Positions 17,429 through 26,657 of a stretch of 64,000 nucleotides of DNA are shown here, in pieces. Position numbers and translations under genes: made by a program. The stretch is taken from positions 1 through 64,000 of the forward strand of contig JAJFLP010000087.1 of the NCBI GenBank assembly GCA_021772635.1, written 5' to 3'. Position 1 is the first letter of the stretch, and every line of letters begins with the position of its first letter. The notes beneath the pieces were generated by a model that saw nothing but the letters and a program-made list of their open reading frames with translations, was not told where the DNA came from and ran no database searches. This DNA comes from Verrucomicrobiota bacterium (GTDB lineage Bacteria > Verrucomicrobiota > Lentisphaeria > JABSQK01 > JAJFLO01).

Positions 17429-18769
17429 ATGACTATGAACCAACGCGGAGGTATAGGGAAAATTATGGAGTCCTTAAAACATAGCAAATTTGAGACATCG
17501 CGTGTGTCGGACAACGGTGGCGGCAGTGCGAGTGGATACTGCGGCTTCGGTATCAGGGGCATAAGCCGCACTCTGGCGATAGCATTGTCACTGGTTTTCG
17601 TTGGATTCAATGCGATTGACAGCGTGGCTGCTGAGAAACAGACTTTAGCTGAGATCGAATCGACAGTGGCCGCTAGGAAAACGTCAATTGCCGAACTTAA
17701 CTCAAAGATTGAGCGGTTGAAAAAGGAGTATAGCGAGGCGCTGGAGCAGCGCAAGGCTGCATTCCTGGCATCGGTCGATACATCGCAATTGTCGGAGGAC
17801 GAAGCGAAAGCAATGATCTCGGCATTGGGCGATGCGTCGCTGAGGGTAAATAGCATCAAGACTCAGCTCAATGACACGGAATCCAATCTTACTTTGATGA
17901 ATAAGAAATTGGTGAAGTCGGAGAAGAGATTATCTCGTGCGCAAGCGAAAAGTGCGAAGAAGGCGGCGCGTGAAAAGAAAGTTGGTCGAATTTCGAAGAA
18001 GAAGGTAAAGACGGTGGCGGAGAAGAAACCCGCTGCATCTAAGAAGTCGAAGAAGCGACAGATGAAGAAAGAGAAGAAAGAGAAGAAAAAGAAGAAGAAG
18101 GTCGCGAAGAAAGTCGCGAAGAAAGTCGCAGTGAAAGCGGAACAGCCGAAAGAAGTTAAGAAAATGAGTGTCGCTGCTCCAACTGCACCGGCGAAGTCAG
18201 TGACTTATACCGATCAGGTTCTGGTCATTGATAACTTCGACAATACGGATACGAAGAATAGCCTGGGGTACAAGGCAAATATTTTCGAGCGGGCACCTTC
18301 GTCTGCGGTCGTTGGTTTCGTCAACGAAATAGTCGGGGGGAATCAATCTGGGGTTCTCAAGATTACATTCGATAAAAATAACGAAGGTGGGCCCTACGGC
18401 AAGGGTGGCTGGTGCGGATATTATTCGTTACTGAAGGATCCCGATACGGGTGCGTATCTCGATGCAACCGGATATAAGAACATTACGTTCTGGGTCCGCG
18501 GTGATACCGGCGAAGAGAATTTTGTCGTTGGCCTTGCTGACAAACACTGGGATGCACTTGGAGATTCGGTGAAGTCAAACAAAGTGACGGATTATCTCGG
18601 AATTTCGCAACTAGGAACCGAATGGCGAAAAGTACGTATCCCGCTTAATGATTTCTCTCTTAATTTCCGGCACTTAGCATCGGTCGCGTTCAGTTTCGAA
18701 TCGTTTTGCTTTCCGTCGGGCGGCGGACGTGGCGCGGTATATATCGATGACGTCCTCCTAGAGAAATAA
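17429..18769 (+). CDS. Secreted coiled-coil, Lys-rich protein with C-terminal carbohydrate-binding-like domain
   Basis: 446 residues, not assigned to a named family. An N-terminal hydrophobic segment (about 47-66, ending SVAA) looks like a signal peptide after a long basic leader. Residues 70-172 form a probable coiled coil. Residues 173-245 are extremely Lys/Ala-rich, including KKVAKKVAKKVAVKA. The C-terminal 180 residues resemble CBM11/CIA30-like beta-sandwich domains: VLVIDNFDN at the start, KNITFWVRGD, WRKVRIPLNDF and a closing AVYIDDVLLEK. A role at the cell surface, with the basic region contacting an anionic polymer, is plausible. AAGGAAG seven bases before the ATG supports the start. 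Confidence 0.75.
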   Translation: MTMNQRGGIGKIMESLKHSKFETSRVSDNGGGSASGYCGFGIRGISRTLAIALSLVFVGFNAIDSVAAEKQTLAEIESTVAARKTSIAELNSKIERLKKEYSEALEQRKAAFLASVDTSQLSEDEAKAMISALGDASLRVNSIKTQLNDTESNLTLMNKKLVKSEKRLSRAQAKSAKKAAREKKVGRISKKKVKTVAEKKPAASKKSKKRQMKKEKKEKKKKKKVAKKVAKKVAVKAEQPKEVKKMSVAAPTAPAKSVTYTDQVLVIDNFDNTDTKNSLGYKANIFERAPSSAVVGFVNEIVGGNQSGVLKITFDKNNEGGPYGKGGWCGYYSLLKDPDTGAYLDATGYKNITFWVRGDTGEENFVVGLADKHWDALGDSVKSNKVTDYLGISQLGTEWRKVRIPLNDFSLNFRHLASVAFSFESFCFPSGGGRGAVYIDDVLLEK

Positions 18770-18829
18770 GATTTAAGAATACGGTTCAGGGTTCCGTCCG
18801 GTTTTGATTCAAGCATGATGCTTCTTGCT

Positions 18830-18950
18830 CCCAAGCTTCTGCTATATTGCAAACAGTACAATTTTGGGTCCGGACGGTATAAGCGTCCCGTACTTACGGG
18901 ATCCACGCCCATGCGGGGCGGGTAATCCGGACGAAAACTCCGCGATTGTT
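18830..18950. repeat. Family C-like element with inserted GC-rich palindrome
   Basis: TATTGC-AA-ACAGTA followed by CAATTTTGGGTCCGGACGG, then a GC-rich inverted segment (GCGTCCCG, CATGCGGGGCGGG). It lies between convergent genes. The same GC-rich block occurs at about 35850-35890. Confidence 0.55.
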
Positions 18951-19057
18951 GGTAGAACTTTTGAATGCCGTTCCCTGATTTTACCCCGTTAAACCTGGAT
19001 CTTTCCCTCTTCTGAAAATCCACGAAGTTTCAAGGGAGACATCCGCAATTGACGGTC

Positions 19058-21199
19058 TTACTCTCGGCGACTCGCGGCGGCCTGATGACGGCGGTAGGCG
19101 ACGCGGACCCGGGTCAGTAATGCGGTGGGTTTGATCGGTTTGCTGATAAAATCGGTTGCGCCGATTTCGAAGCTTGAGCACTCTGCTTCTTCGAGCGATC
19201 CCTTACCTGTCATAACAATGATTGGCAGTCCTGCGGTCGACGGGTCCTGCCGGATTTTTCGGCAGAGCGTATAGCCGTCCATGCGCGGCATGTTCAAGTC
19301 CGTAATCACGAAATCCGGATTCTGTTTTCGGATCGCCTCAAGGGCGTAGTCACCGTCCGACGCGGTTACGATTTCCGTCTCGACGTCCTTAAAGGTCTTC
19401 TGACAAAGCTTAAGAATGGACGGTTCGTCATCCACTACAAGGATTCGGGAAGGGAATTCTTTTTTCTTTTTAGCCACCTCACTTTTCGGCACATGCCGGC
19501 ACAACTCCGGGTAGGTTGTCATACCTAGCGCCGCGAGTTGAAGCCCCGTCTCCCACATACATTTCATCCCACTGGACCGCGCTTTTTTCGAGATTTCACC
19601 TGCCGAACGATTTTCTATAATCATCTTTTTGATATCAGCGTCTACGACGAGCAGTTCTGTTACGGCAACCCGGCCCTTGAATCCGGTATTATTACAATTT
19701 TTGCAGCCCTTACCTTCCATCGGACGCGGCGTAATATCCGCGGAAAGGTTGGAAAGTTCGTCCATGATACTTTTATGCGGTGTCGCCAGTGTTCCGCAAT
19801 CCGGGCAAACGCGCCGGGACAACCTTTGCGCTACAACACCGGTCAATGCGTCTGCGAGCGCAAAACGATCAACGCCGAAGTTTAATAGGCGGGTTACGGC
19901 GGAGCCGGCGTCGTTCGTATGCAGCGTGCTAAATACCAAGTGGCCGGTTTGAGCTGCCTGACACGCGATTTTGGCGGTTTCCTCGTCACGAATTTCCCCT
20001 ATATAAATCACGTTTGGATCCTGGCGCAGTAGCGCACGGAGGACCGTTGCGAACGTGATCCCGCGCTTGGTATTAACGCTTATTTGATTAACACCTTCAA
20101 TCTCGTACTCGATCGGATCCTCAACGCTCACGATGTTGCTGACCATTGACTTAATGGAATTTATCGCTGAACAGAGTGTCGTGGATTTTCCCGAACCGGT
20201 TGGGCCGGTAATGATAATCATTCCTTGGGACTGAGCCGTCAAAGAGTCCAGTTTCTCGCGTGCATCGGTTAATAGCCCAAGGCTTTCCAGTTTAACCTTT
20301 CCCTGATCCGGATCGAGCAATCGGATTACAATTTTTTCTCCATACGGTGTTGGCACTGAAGATACTCGCAGATCGAACTTCCGATCCCCCGTTTTTACCG
20401 TAAAACTACCATCCTGGGGGCGGCTGGACTCGGTAATATCCATCTCAGCCAGGACCTTGAGGCGGCTGATCACCGCGTGGCCGACCATTGCTGGCAATTG
20501 ACACAGTTCGGATAGCTCACCGTCGATTCGGACTCGTATGACAAGGCGGCCTTTACGCGGTTCAACGTGCATGTCACTGACGTTCCGGTGGATCGCATTT
20601 TTGAGCATCCTATTCAGAATACGGACCGCGGAACCACTATCTTCCATGTCGTCGAATTCCAAATGCGCCAATATTGATGTTGCATCTCCGATGACGTGAG
20701 GTAGCTCCGATTCTAAGTTACGGCCGGCGTCCCTTCTTCCTAGTTTAACCTCTTCCGAGGCGTATTCGCCGTTGTCGCCACTAATGATTAGGTTTTCCAG
20801 AGTCTCTATGATCTGGGCGGGGCGCGCGAGGTGTTCGGTAATCGTACGATTTGTAATGAATTGGATTTCTTCAAGAACGTCGCTATCTCCCGGGCACGCA
20901 GTCGCGATTTCCAAATTAGCGTCATTTGCTGCGATAGGGACGATTTTATATTTTTGCAGCATATCTGCAGGGAGAAGGTTCAATGCCTGGAGTGTTGGCG
21001 AATGATCGTCGAGGTCGATATATCTCAGCCCGAGGTAGTTCGAAAGTTCCGTATAGACCCGAACTTCCGTTGCGACGTTCATTTCCTCGAGTACCTGGGT
21101 TACAGGTCTATCCGGAGCGGAATCAAGGACCAATTGAAGCTGTTCTTCGTCGATGATTCCTGATTCTATTAAATACTGCGATAGGAGGACGTTATTCAT
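19058..21199 (-). CDS. GspE/PilB secretion-pilus ATPase fused to a receiver domain
   Basis: Assembly ATPase of type II secretion or type IV pili, 713 residues. Domains are an MshEN-type N-terminus (1-150), the Asp box SDMHVEPRKG (208-217), Walker A GPTGSGKST (332-340), the Walker-B region IYIGEIRDEET, the His box GHLVFSTLHTND, and a four-Cys zinc site (C465, C468, C499, C502). After this complete ATPase comes a full receiver domain (about 584-705) with acidic pocket Asp590-Asp591, phosphoacceptor Asp634 in VITDLNMP, Thr664 and Lys687. Such a fusion is unusual and suggests that phosphorylation tunes the motor. Pseudopilin genes lie 9-16 kb away. Neither gspF nor gspD is in the window. Confidence 0.93.
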   Translation of the reverse strand: MNNVLLSQYLIESGIIDEEQLQLVLDSAPDRPVTQVLEEMNVATEVRVYTELSNYLGLRYIDLDDHSPTLQALNLLPADMLQKYKIVPIAANDANLEIATACPGDSDVLEEIQFITNRTITEHLARPAQIIETLENLIISGDNGEYASEEVKLGRRDAGRNLESELPHVIGDATSILAHLEFDDMEDSGSAVRILNRMLKNAIHRNVSDMHVEPRKGRLVIRVRIDGELSELCQLPAMVGHAVISRLKVLAEMDITESSRPQDGSFTVKTGDRKFDLRVSSVPTPYGEKIVIRLLDPDQGKVKLESLGLLTDAREKLDSLTAQSQGMIIITGPTGSGKSTTLCSAINSIKSMVSNIVSVEDPIEYEIEGVNQISVNTKRGITFATVLRALLRQDPNVIYIGEIRDEETAKIACQAAQTGHLVFSTLHTNDAGSAVTRLLNFGVDRFALADALTGVVAQRLSRRVCPDCGTLATPHKSIMDELSNLSADITPRPMEGKGCKNCNNTGFKGRVAVTELLVVDADIKKMIIENRSAGEISKKARSSGMKCMWETGLQLAALGMTTYPELCRHVPKSEVAKKKKEFPSRILVVDDEPSILKLCQKTFKDVETEIVTASDGDYALEAIRKQNPDFVITDLNMPRMDGYTLCRKIRQDPSTAGLPIIVMTGKGSLEEAECSSFEIGATDFISKPIKPTALLTRVRVAYRRHQAAASRRE

Positions 21200-21511
21200 A
21201 AGCGTTTAACTAATATGATGACGTAAGGGTAGAACTGGAGTGAGTAGCCAATCCGCATGTGCGAGATACCCCTCAGTGGGTCGCGTGCGCGTCACGTTTT
21301 AGATCTTATCAAACGGCAGCGCTCGTCTTGTCCAACGATAATTCCGGGTTTTTATATTTCAATACCATATATAGTGTGGCGCGAGTATGTGCTAGTAATT
21401 ATATGCCGAATGTCTTATAAATTCAATCTATAACATACGTGCCAACGCGATAATTTTTCTGTACTACAGGGTCTTAATTTTTTTTCTTAAACCATGGCCT
21501 AGCCCTAAAAT

Positions 21512-21647
21512 AAGCGAACGTTCCGATTCGTAATCTTACGCTTACTCGTAATCATAATCTTCCCAGTTTTTCGAGGTGAAATTTAGAAAGAGATTACGAT
21601 TATGATTACGAGTACGATTACGAAGGAATTCCAACGAAAAGTACGCT
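21512..21647. repeat. Family B element, copy 2
   Basis: It starts AGCGAACGTTCCGATTCG and ends CCAACGAAAAGTACGCT, with an inverted ATTACGA array inside. It directly adjoins the family A element to its right. The rest of the 21200-21994 gap has no gene that I recognise. Confidence 0.85.
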
Positions 21648-21657
21648 GGAATTGGGG

Positions 21658-21840
21658 CTATCCTGCATTATGCACAAATTTCGTCATGAGGATGCGTAGC
21701 TTGCTTTAGATCAAAGAGTTATGGAGGTTGCCGGGACGAAAAAATATTGAAATATTTTGAGATCCGGCGTTCTCTGTAACTCATTTATATGAAACAAGAT
21801 ACGCGTTCGCAATAGAAAGTTTATGCATAATGTAGGCTAG
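21658..21840 (-). mobile_element. Family A MITE-like element, copy 1 (183 bp)
   Basis: A non-coding element with CTAT/CTAG ends and terminal inverted repeats around CCTGCATTATGCACAAA and TTTATGCATAATGTAGG. Its reverse complement aligns end to end with 55206-55388, also 183 bp, with about eleven differences by hand alignment. No transposase is encoded. Confidence 0.85.
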
Positions 21841-21994
21841 CCTGGGTCCATCCGCGGTATTAGGCGTTCGGCGTTCGGTATATTGCCGTGATTCTATTTC
21901 GATGGCGATCGTTTTTATCGGCTTTTGAGAAAATTATACGCTAAAGTATAGAGGTATTCAGGCGGATTTGTACAGCGGGAGATGGGACGGGCTT

Positions 21995-23860
21995 TTATTC
22001 AGATGCCCGAAAATCCGAGTCAGGATCGGATATAGCTGCGCGGGATTCTGTACACACGGGGATGTAAAGTTTAAACGTGGTCCCGACGTTTTCCTTACTT
22101 TCAACCTTAATCTCGCCGGCGACCTGCTTGATAAAACCGTAAACGAGAGAAAGTCCGAGTCCAGTTCCTTTGCCGGCGTCTTTTGTTGTGAAGAACGGTT
22201 CGAACACGTGGGTCATAGTTGCTCTGTCCATCCCCATCCCGTTATCGGCGACCGTCAGGACAAAGTACTCACCGGGTTTCAGTCCGCTCGGATGATCTCC
22301 GGACCCGGGTTTGAAATTGATACATTGTGTTTCGATCTTTATTTCGCCACCAACAGGCATCGCTTGTGAAGCGTTGACGACAAGATTCATAAGAACCTGG
22401 TTCAATTTTGCCGGATCAACCTTCACAGTCCTCGCGTCCGGCACCAGACTTAACGCCAGTTTAACGTCGGTGCTCACCAGTTTGTCCAGGATGTTCTCCA
22501 TATTCTGAATCGCTTTGTTCGGATCCAGTACAACAGGCTTAAAAACGTCCTTGCGACTGAACGTGAGTAACATTCCGGTCAAGTTCATTGCCGCCTCGAC
22601 AGCGGTGGAAACTTCTTTCGCGTTCTCCAGTAGCGACTCATCGTCCTGCACTTCTTCCATAATCAGATCATTGAAGCCGCTAATTACCGTTAGCAGGTTG
22701 TTAAAATCGTGCGCCACGCCGCCGGCAAGCCTGCCGACAGCTTCCATTTTCTGGGAATGATTCAGTTGCTTCTGGAGTTCGACTTCTCGCGTAATATCGT
22801 GACTGACGCAGACGTAATTAATCACCTCGCCACTCGGATCGATGATGGGTGAGAACCAGGACTCGAGCCGCAACTGTTGGCCTTCCTTGTGTTTGAAGGT
22901 GAAGCGGTCTCGCCAACCTTCGTTGGTTTCGAGCGTTAGTCTTAGTTTTTCGACGAACGCGGCTTCAGCGTGATAATCGGTGAATTTATCGATATGGATA
23001 CCGATAATTTCGTTTGGTTGATATCCGGTGACCCGTTCAAAACCGGGATTTACATATTGGACGGTACCATGAACGTCGGTGATGAATATCAGGTCATCAG
23101 CCTGATCAACTACAGTCGCCAATCGCAATACCGCCTCTTCCGCGAGCTTGAACTGGGTGAGGTCCTGAAGAACGAGTACGCCACCGATAATCTCGCCTTC
23201 CTCATCCTTGATCGGTGCGGCGGTGCCCGCCACATACGGTTCACGGCCATCGGCTGCTTGAAGAATCGACGTATTGTCAAGCGTATAGACAATCCCATCT
23301 TGAATGACCTCCTTTAGCTTCTTTCGGAATTGCCTGTCTTTACGTGATTTCGCATCGACAATATTGCACACGTGCGCTAACGGTTCGCCGACTGCGTTCT
23401 GAAGCTTCCAGGAAGTTAACTGCTGCGCCATTGGATTCATAAAAATGACGTTACCGTCTTTGTCAACAGCCAGGAGTGCGGCACCGATACTTTTCAGCGT
23501 TGTCGAAAACCACTTCGAACTTCTCTTTAACGCTCGATCTAAGCTACTCGCCTGTGCGACGCGGTAGGTTAAAAACGTCATGATGACGATTAGGATACTG
23601 ACTACACATCTGCCGTATAACAGCGGTATAGGTGGTTTCAGGACGAGAAGATTTAGGAATGTGTCTTCGGAGAAAAAAAGTGTATATACGCCAGCATCAG
23701 CAATCCAGTAGAGCAAAACAACTACCAGTCCGGTAGTAAGGATACTGCCGGTGGTTTTGTCTTCCGCCGACGTTTTATGGCTTCGCGAAAGCTCTTTGAT
23801 GCTCTCGATATGATAATCCGAAAGCGATCGTTTATTTATATCCGACATCCGGTCAGCCAT
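21995..23860 (-). CDS. Membrane-anchored PAS sensor histidine kinase
   Basis: Two-component sensor of 621 residues. Two hydrophobic segments (about 40-62 and 80-99) anchor a short sensor region. A PAS domain follows (about 115-235), then a second PAS/PAC (about 245-360, VDQADDLIFITDVHGTVQYV and GYQPNEIIG). The HisKA box is VGRLAGGVAHDFNNLL with His384, in the NtrB-like HPK4 style, then an ATPase domain with NLVVNASQAM (N box), VADNGMGMD (G1), FEPFFTTKDAGKGTGLGL (F and G2). No cognate response regulator directly follows. The receiver domains on the nearby GspE-like ATPase (19-21 kb) and on the receiver-kinase (26.6-28 kb) are candidate partners, which is inference. Confidence 0.93.
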   Translation of the reverse strand: MADRMSDINKRSLSDYHIESIKELSRSHKTSAEDKTTGSILTTGLVVVLLYWIADAGVYTLFFSEDTFLNLLVLKPPIPLLYGRCVVSILIVIMTFLTYRVAQASSLDRALKRSSKWFSTTLKSIGAALLAVDKDGNVIFMNPMAQQLTSWKLQNAVGEPLAHVCNIVDAKSRKDRQFRKKLKEVIQDGIVYTLDNTSILQAADGREPYVAGTAAPIKDEEGEIIGGVLVLQDLTQFKLAEEAVLRLATVVDQADDLIFITDVHGTVQYVNPGFERVTGYQPNEIIGIHIDKFTDYHAEAAFVEKLRLTLETNEGWRDRFTFKHKEGQQLRLESWFSPIIDPSGEVINYVCVSHDITREVELQKQLNHSQKMEAVGRLAGGVAHDFNNLLTVISGFNDLIMEEVQDDESLLENAKEVSTAVEAAMNLTGMLLTFSRKDVFKPVVLDPNKAIQNMENILDKLVSTDVKLALSLVPDARTVKVDPAKLNQVLMNLVVNASQAMPVGGEIKIETQCINFKPGSGDHPSGLKPGEYFVLTVADNGMGMDRATMTHVFEPFFTTKDAGKGTGLGLSLVYGFIKQVAGEIKVESKENVGTTFKLYIPVCTESRAAISDPDSDFRASE

Positions 23861-23914
23861 ATTTCTGCCCGATTCTTAGTTATTCTTAACTGAAATCCAC
23901 CGTAACGCGTGCAA

Positions 23915-26155
23915 TTACCTACCGCTGCTTAAAACTTTTGCGAGTCGCCCCGCAAGAGCGTTATCCCCGACCGGTAGGCCGTTAACCGTGCCGATAAAAA
24001 ATGCTTGCGATTTATGAGCCCCGAGCGGTCCGTTTATGCTGTTAAACGTGTCCTTCCGGATAACACCAATCTCAGCGACGAGTGAGGGGGAAAATTTGGC
24101 GTCACGCGTGACCTCATTCCCGTCGATTTCCCAGATGATATCTCCGAGTTTTAAGAGTGATTCCTGCGATGCCCACGATACTGCCAGGCACCGACGGGCG
24201 TGCCAGCTTTCGCCGTTTTTCTCCCACCAAATTCTCCATTGCTGACTATCCGACCCATAACTGCCATCGGTAAAAAACGCCAAAATTTTCGATGCAGATT
24301 CGATTTCCGCACTAGACCCCGTGCCCTCCAGCAGCTGAATCAGCGGTGGAATAGACGGTGCTGCTTTAGCCTTCATAAATCGTTTTAATAAAGCGATCCG
24401 GCCATCTTTCGGGCCGTCTCGAAAATATTCCGAAACGAAGGCATCGTAGTCAAGCCCGGGCGCCGTCATCAAGGCACCGAGAGCGTAACCGCGTAGAACT
24501 TTCTCGTCGCTATATGTAAATTTTTTTATTGCCGGCGTAAATCGACTGTCACCGATCGTATCTGCCAGTTTTATGGCCGCCGCGGCAACGAAGCCGCCGT
24601 CCTCCTCAAGCAACAGTTTGCAGACACGCGAGGCCGTTTCCCCCGGCCAGTCTACAAGCACTGTCGCAAGGTGAAATCTAACTTTCTCCTCAGGATCCTC
24701 TGCCGCTTTGATCAGTGCCGCCCGGGCCTCGTCGTTGTCCTGTCTGCACAGTGCAGTCACAGCGGCCATTCTTGCCTCGAGCTGGTCGTCGTTCACTGCG
24801 CGGAGCAGGAGCGAAAGCTTATAATCATCCCCTTCCGGAGGCGCATTTCCGTTATTCGTGACCAACGTCTTAACGCCGTCGCGATAATTGAATATATACG
24901 TTACCGCGAATGTACCCGACAAGGTGAGGATCAGGAAAAAGGATGCCGCTACCGCCCAGCGTCGTTTACTCACGTAATTGCGAAGTCGCCGGGTTGCCCA
25001 GTTTATCCGTGGTGCTTCAACGCGGCGGCCGTCGAGATATCGCGTGAGATCGTCGCCCAGCGCTGAGGCCGTATAGTATCGCTTCTCAGGAGATTTTTCC
25101 AGGCACTTTATGCATATTGCCTCAATATCTTTGCTCACCTTCGCCCCCATTTTTTCGGGGGGCAGCGGGTCATCGTCGATTACTTTCTTGATTAATTGCC
25201 CCGGAGTTTCCGCGACGAATGGGAGCTCACCGGTTAACAATTCATAGAGCGTGGCGCCAAGGGAGTAGACATCACATTGCGGGTGGGGGTCACTGCTGCC
25301 GTCGCTTTGATGGCCGCCCACTTGTTCGGGGGACATATAGCAGAGTGTTCCTAACATTTCGCCCGACTGCGTCAGGCGGGTGACATCCTGCCGTTGAATA
25401 AATGCCAGGCCAAAGTCGGTGAGCTTCGGAGTATCCCCGTCCATCATGATATTGGATGGTTTTATGTCACGATGAACAACGTCCTGCTGGTGACTGTATG
25501 CGAGCGCGTGTGCTAAGGCGAGGATGATTTCAGCTGCCCGGCGTTCTTCAAAACGTTTGCCGGTTTTCTCTAACAGAGTTTGAAGGGTTTCACCACCCTC
25601 AATGAGCTCCATGCAAAGGTACGGAATTTCGTCGCATGTCCCCGAATCATAGACCTTAACGATATTCGGGTGATTCAACCGCCCCTGGGCTGAGCCCTCG
25701 CGACCGAGCCGCGCCATCTGACCGTCGCTGATGTCGAGGCTCGCCGGTAACGTCTTAAGCGCTACGTCCTGACTGGAGCCTACCTTTCGCGCACGATACA
25801 CTCGGCCCATGGCACCGCGGCCGATCTCCGACGCGATTTCGTAGTCGCCAAGCTTCATGCCGTCGAAAGCTTTAGGCGCTTCTTCGATACTGAAGTCAGG
25901 TACGCCGTCCGGCGCTCCGCGCGTTGCTAACCCCATCGGTCCCGGAAACTGTTTCTGGAGTTTTTCCTCCGCAGCCACTATCTCCGGGTTGGCATCCAGT
26001 CTGCGTCCTAATTCAACTGCAAGCTCAGGATAGGTCGCAATGAAACTTGACCGATCGATCTTTTCGCCACGCTTTAATCGTTTAAGGTAATCGTCCGCCA
26101 GGGTATCCAACGGGTCTACACCTTTACTGCCAAATAAATCTCGAAGTAATTTCAT
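23915..26155 (-). CDS. Membrane Ser/Thr protein kinase with HEAT repeats
   Basis: PknB-like kinase of about 746 residues. The kinase domain follows a 100-residue N-terminal region of a type common in Planctomycetes (DDYLKRLKRGEKIDRSSF). Motifs are ASEIGRGAMGRVYRA, VALKTL, HRDIKPSNIM, DFGLAF and GTLCYMSPEQ. One membrane helix (about 400-422) separates it from an extracytoplasmic part with HEAT-like repeats (RAALIKAAEDPEEKVRFHLA and the following 150 residues) ending in WRIWWEKNGESW. A short PDZ-like end (LKLGDIIWEIDGNEV) follows. The outer part may sense or bind a protein partner. ATG 26155 is used; a TTG nine bases upstream is possible. It lies 54 bases downstream of no other gene but just upstream of the PAS kinase on the same strand. 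Confidence 0.92.
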   Translation of the reverse strand: MKLLRDLFGSKGVDPLDTLADDYLKRLKRGEKIDRSSFIATYPELAVELGRRLDANPEIVAAEEKLQKQFPGPMGLATRGAPDGVPDFSIEEAPKAFDGMKLGDYEIASEIGRGAMGRVYRARKVGSSQDVALKTLPASLDISDGQMARLGREGSAQGRLNHPNIVKVYDSGTCDEIPYLCMELIEGGETLQTLLEKTGKRFEERRAAEIILALAHALAYSHQQDVVHRDIKPSNIMMDGDTPKLTDFGLAFIQRQDVTRLTQSGEMLGTLCYMSPEQVGGHQSDGSSDPHPQCDVYSLGATLYELLTGELPFVAETPGQLIKKVIDDDPLPPEKMGAKVSKDIEAICIKCLEKSPEKRYYTASALGDDLTRYLDGRRVEAPRINWATRRLRNYVSKRRWAVAASFFLILTLSGTFAVTYIFNYRDGVKTLVTNNGNAPPEGDDYKLSLLLRAVNDDQLEARMAAVTALCRQDNDEARAALIKAAEDPEEKVRFHLATVLVDWPGETASRVCKLLLEEDGGFVAAAAIKLADTIGDSRFTPAIKKFTYSDEKVLRGYALGALMTAPGLDYDAFVSEYFRDGPKDGRIALLKRFMKAKAAPSIPPLIQLLEGTGSSAEIESASKILAFFTDGSYGSDSQQWRIWWEKNGESWHARRCLAVSWASQESLLKLGDIIWEIDGNEVTRDAKFSPSLVAEIGVIRKDTFNSINGPLGAHKSQAFFIGTVNGLPVGDNALAGRLAKVLSSGR

Positions 26156-26225
26156 TCCTGCCAAAAATTGAGACTGTTTATGTTCGGGTACTAGTGCCTA
26201 ATTGCATGAACCTACAGATTTACTT

Positions 26226-26322
26226 TATAATCGTAATCGTACTCATAATTCCATTCCTCTCCTCGAAAAAACAGAAAGATTATGATTACGAGTAAGATTA
26301 CGATTGGGAGTCGGAATGTTCG
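26226..26322. repeat. Family B element, copy 3
   Basis: An inverted ATTACGA array (TAATCGTAATCGTACTCATA, then GATTATGATTACGAGTAAG) around CCTCGAAAAAACAG, ending near GGAATGTTCGG. Confidence 0.8.
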
Positions 26323-26374
26323 GTTATTTCAGGGTCATTGTCATTAAGTTAAGGATTTGTACGCGAGTAGCACC

Positions 26375-26448
26375 CGTTGGAGTTCACGCTTCAGCGTGGT
26401 ATTTCTTTTCAGAAACTTAAAAACCACGCTGAAGCGTGAACTCCAACG
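26375..26448. repeat. Perfect 26-bp inverted repeat of family D type
   Basis: The arms 26375-26400 and 26423-26448 are perfectly complementary and contain GTTGGAGTTCACGCTTC and its complement, with a 22-base loop. There is no T-run, so it is not an ordinary terminator. Related half-sites occur in the 2.4, 33.4, 49.5 and 56.1 kb gaps. Confidence 0.9.
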
Positions 26449-26593
26449 TGCGCCTTGAACGTGTCTAGCCTAAATAATTCACCAGTATTCTGCTACGAGC
26501 CCTAATCTCTGCTTAAATAAACCGATTGGCTTGACTTCACATCTTAGTGAATGAAAATTAACTTTCACCGTGGCGCCTTCTCCAATCATCTTA

Positions 26594-26645
26594 TTATGAA
26601 CGAGTTAAGTTCTCTCGCGACGAATCGCGTGAATTAATCAGGCCA
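26594..26645. repeat. Family G element, copy 2
   Basis: GAACGAGTTAAGTTCTCTCG followed by CGACGAATCGCGTGAATTAA and TCAGGC, ending 12 bases before the end of the receiver-kinase gene. Confidence 0.75.
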
Positions 26646-26657
26646 GTCGCTTTTTCT

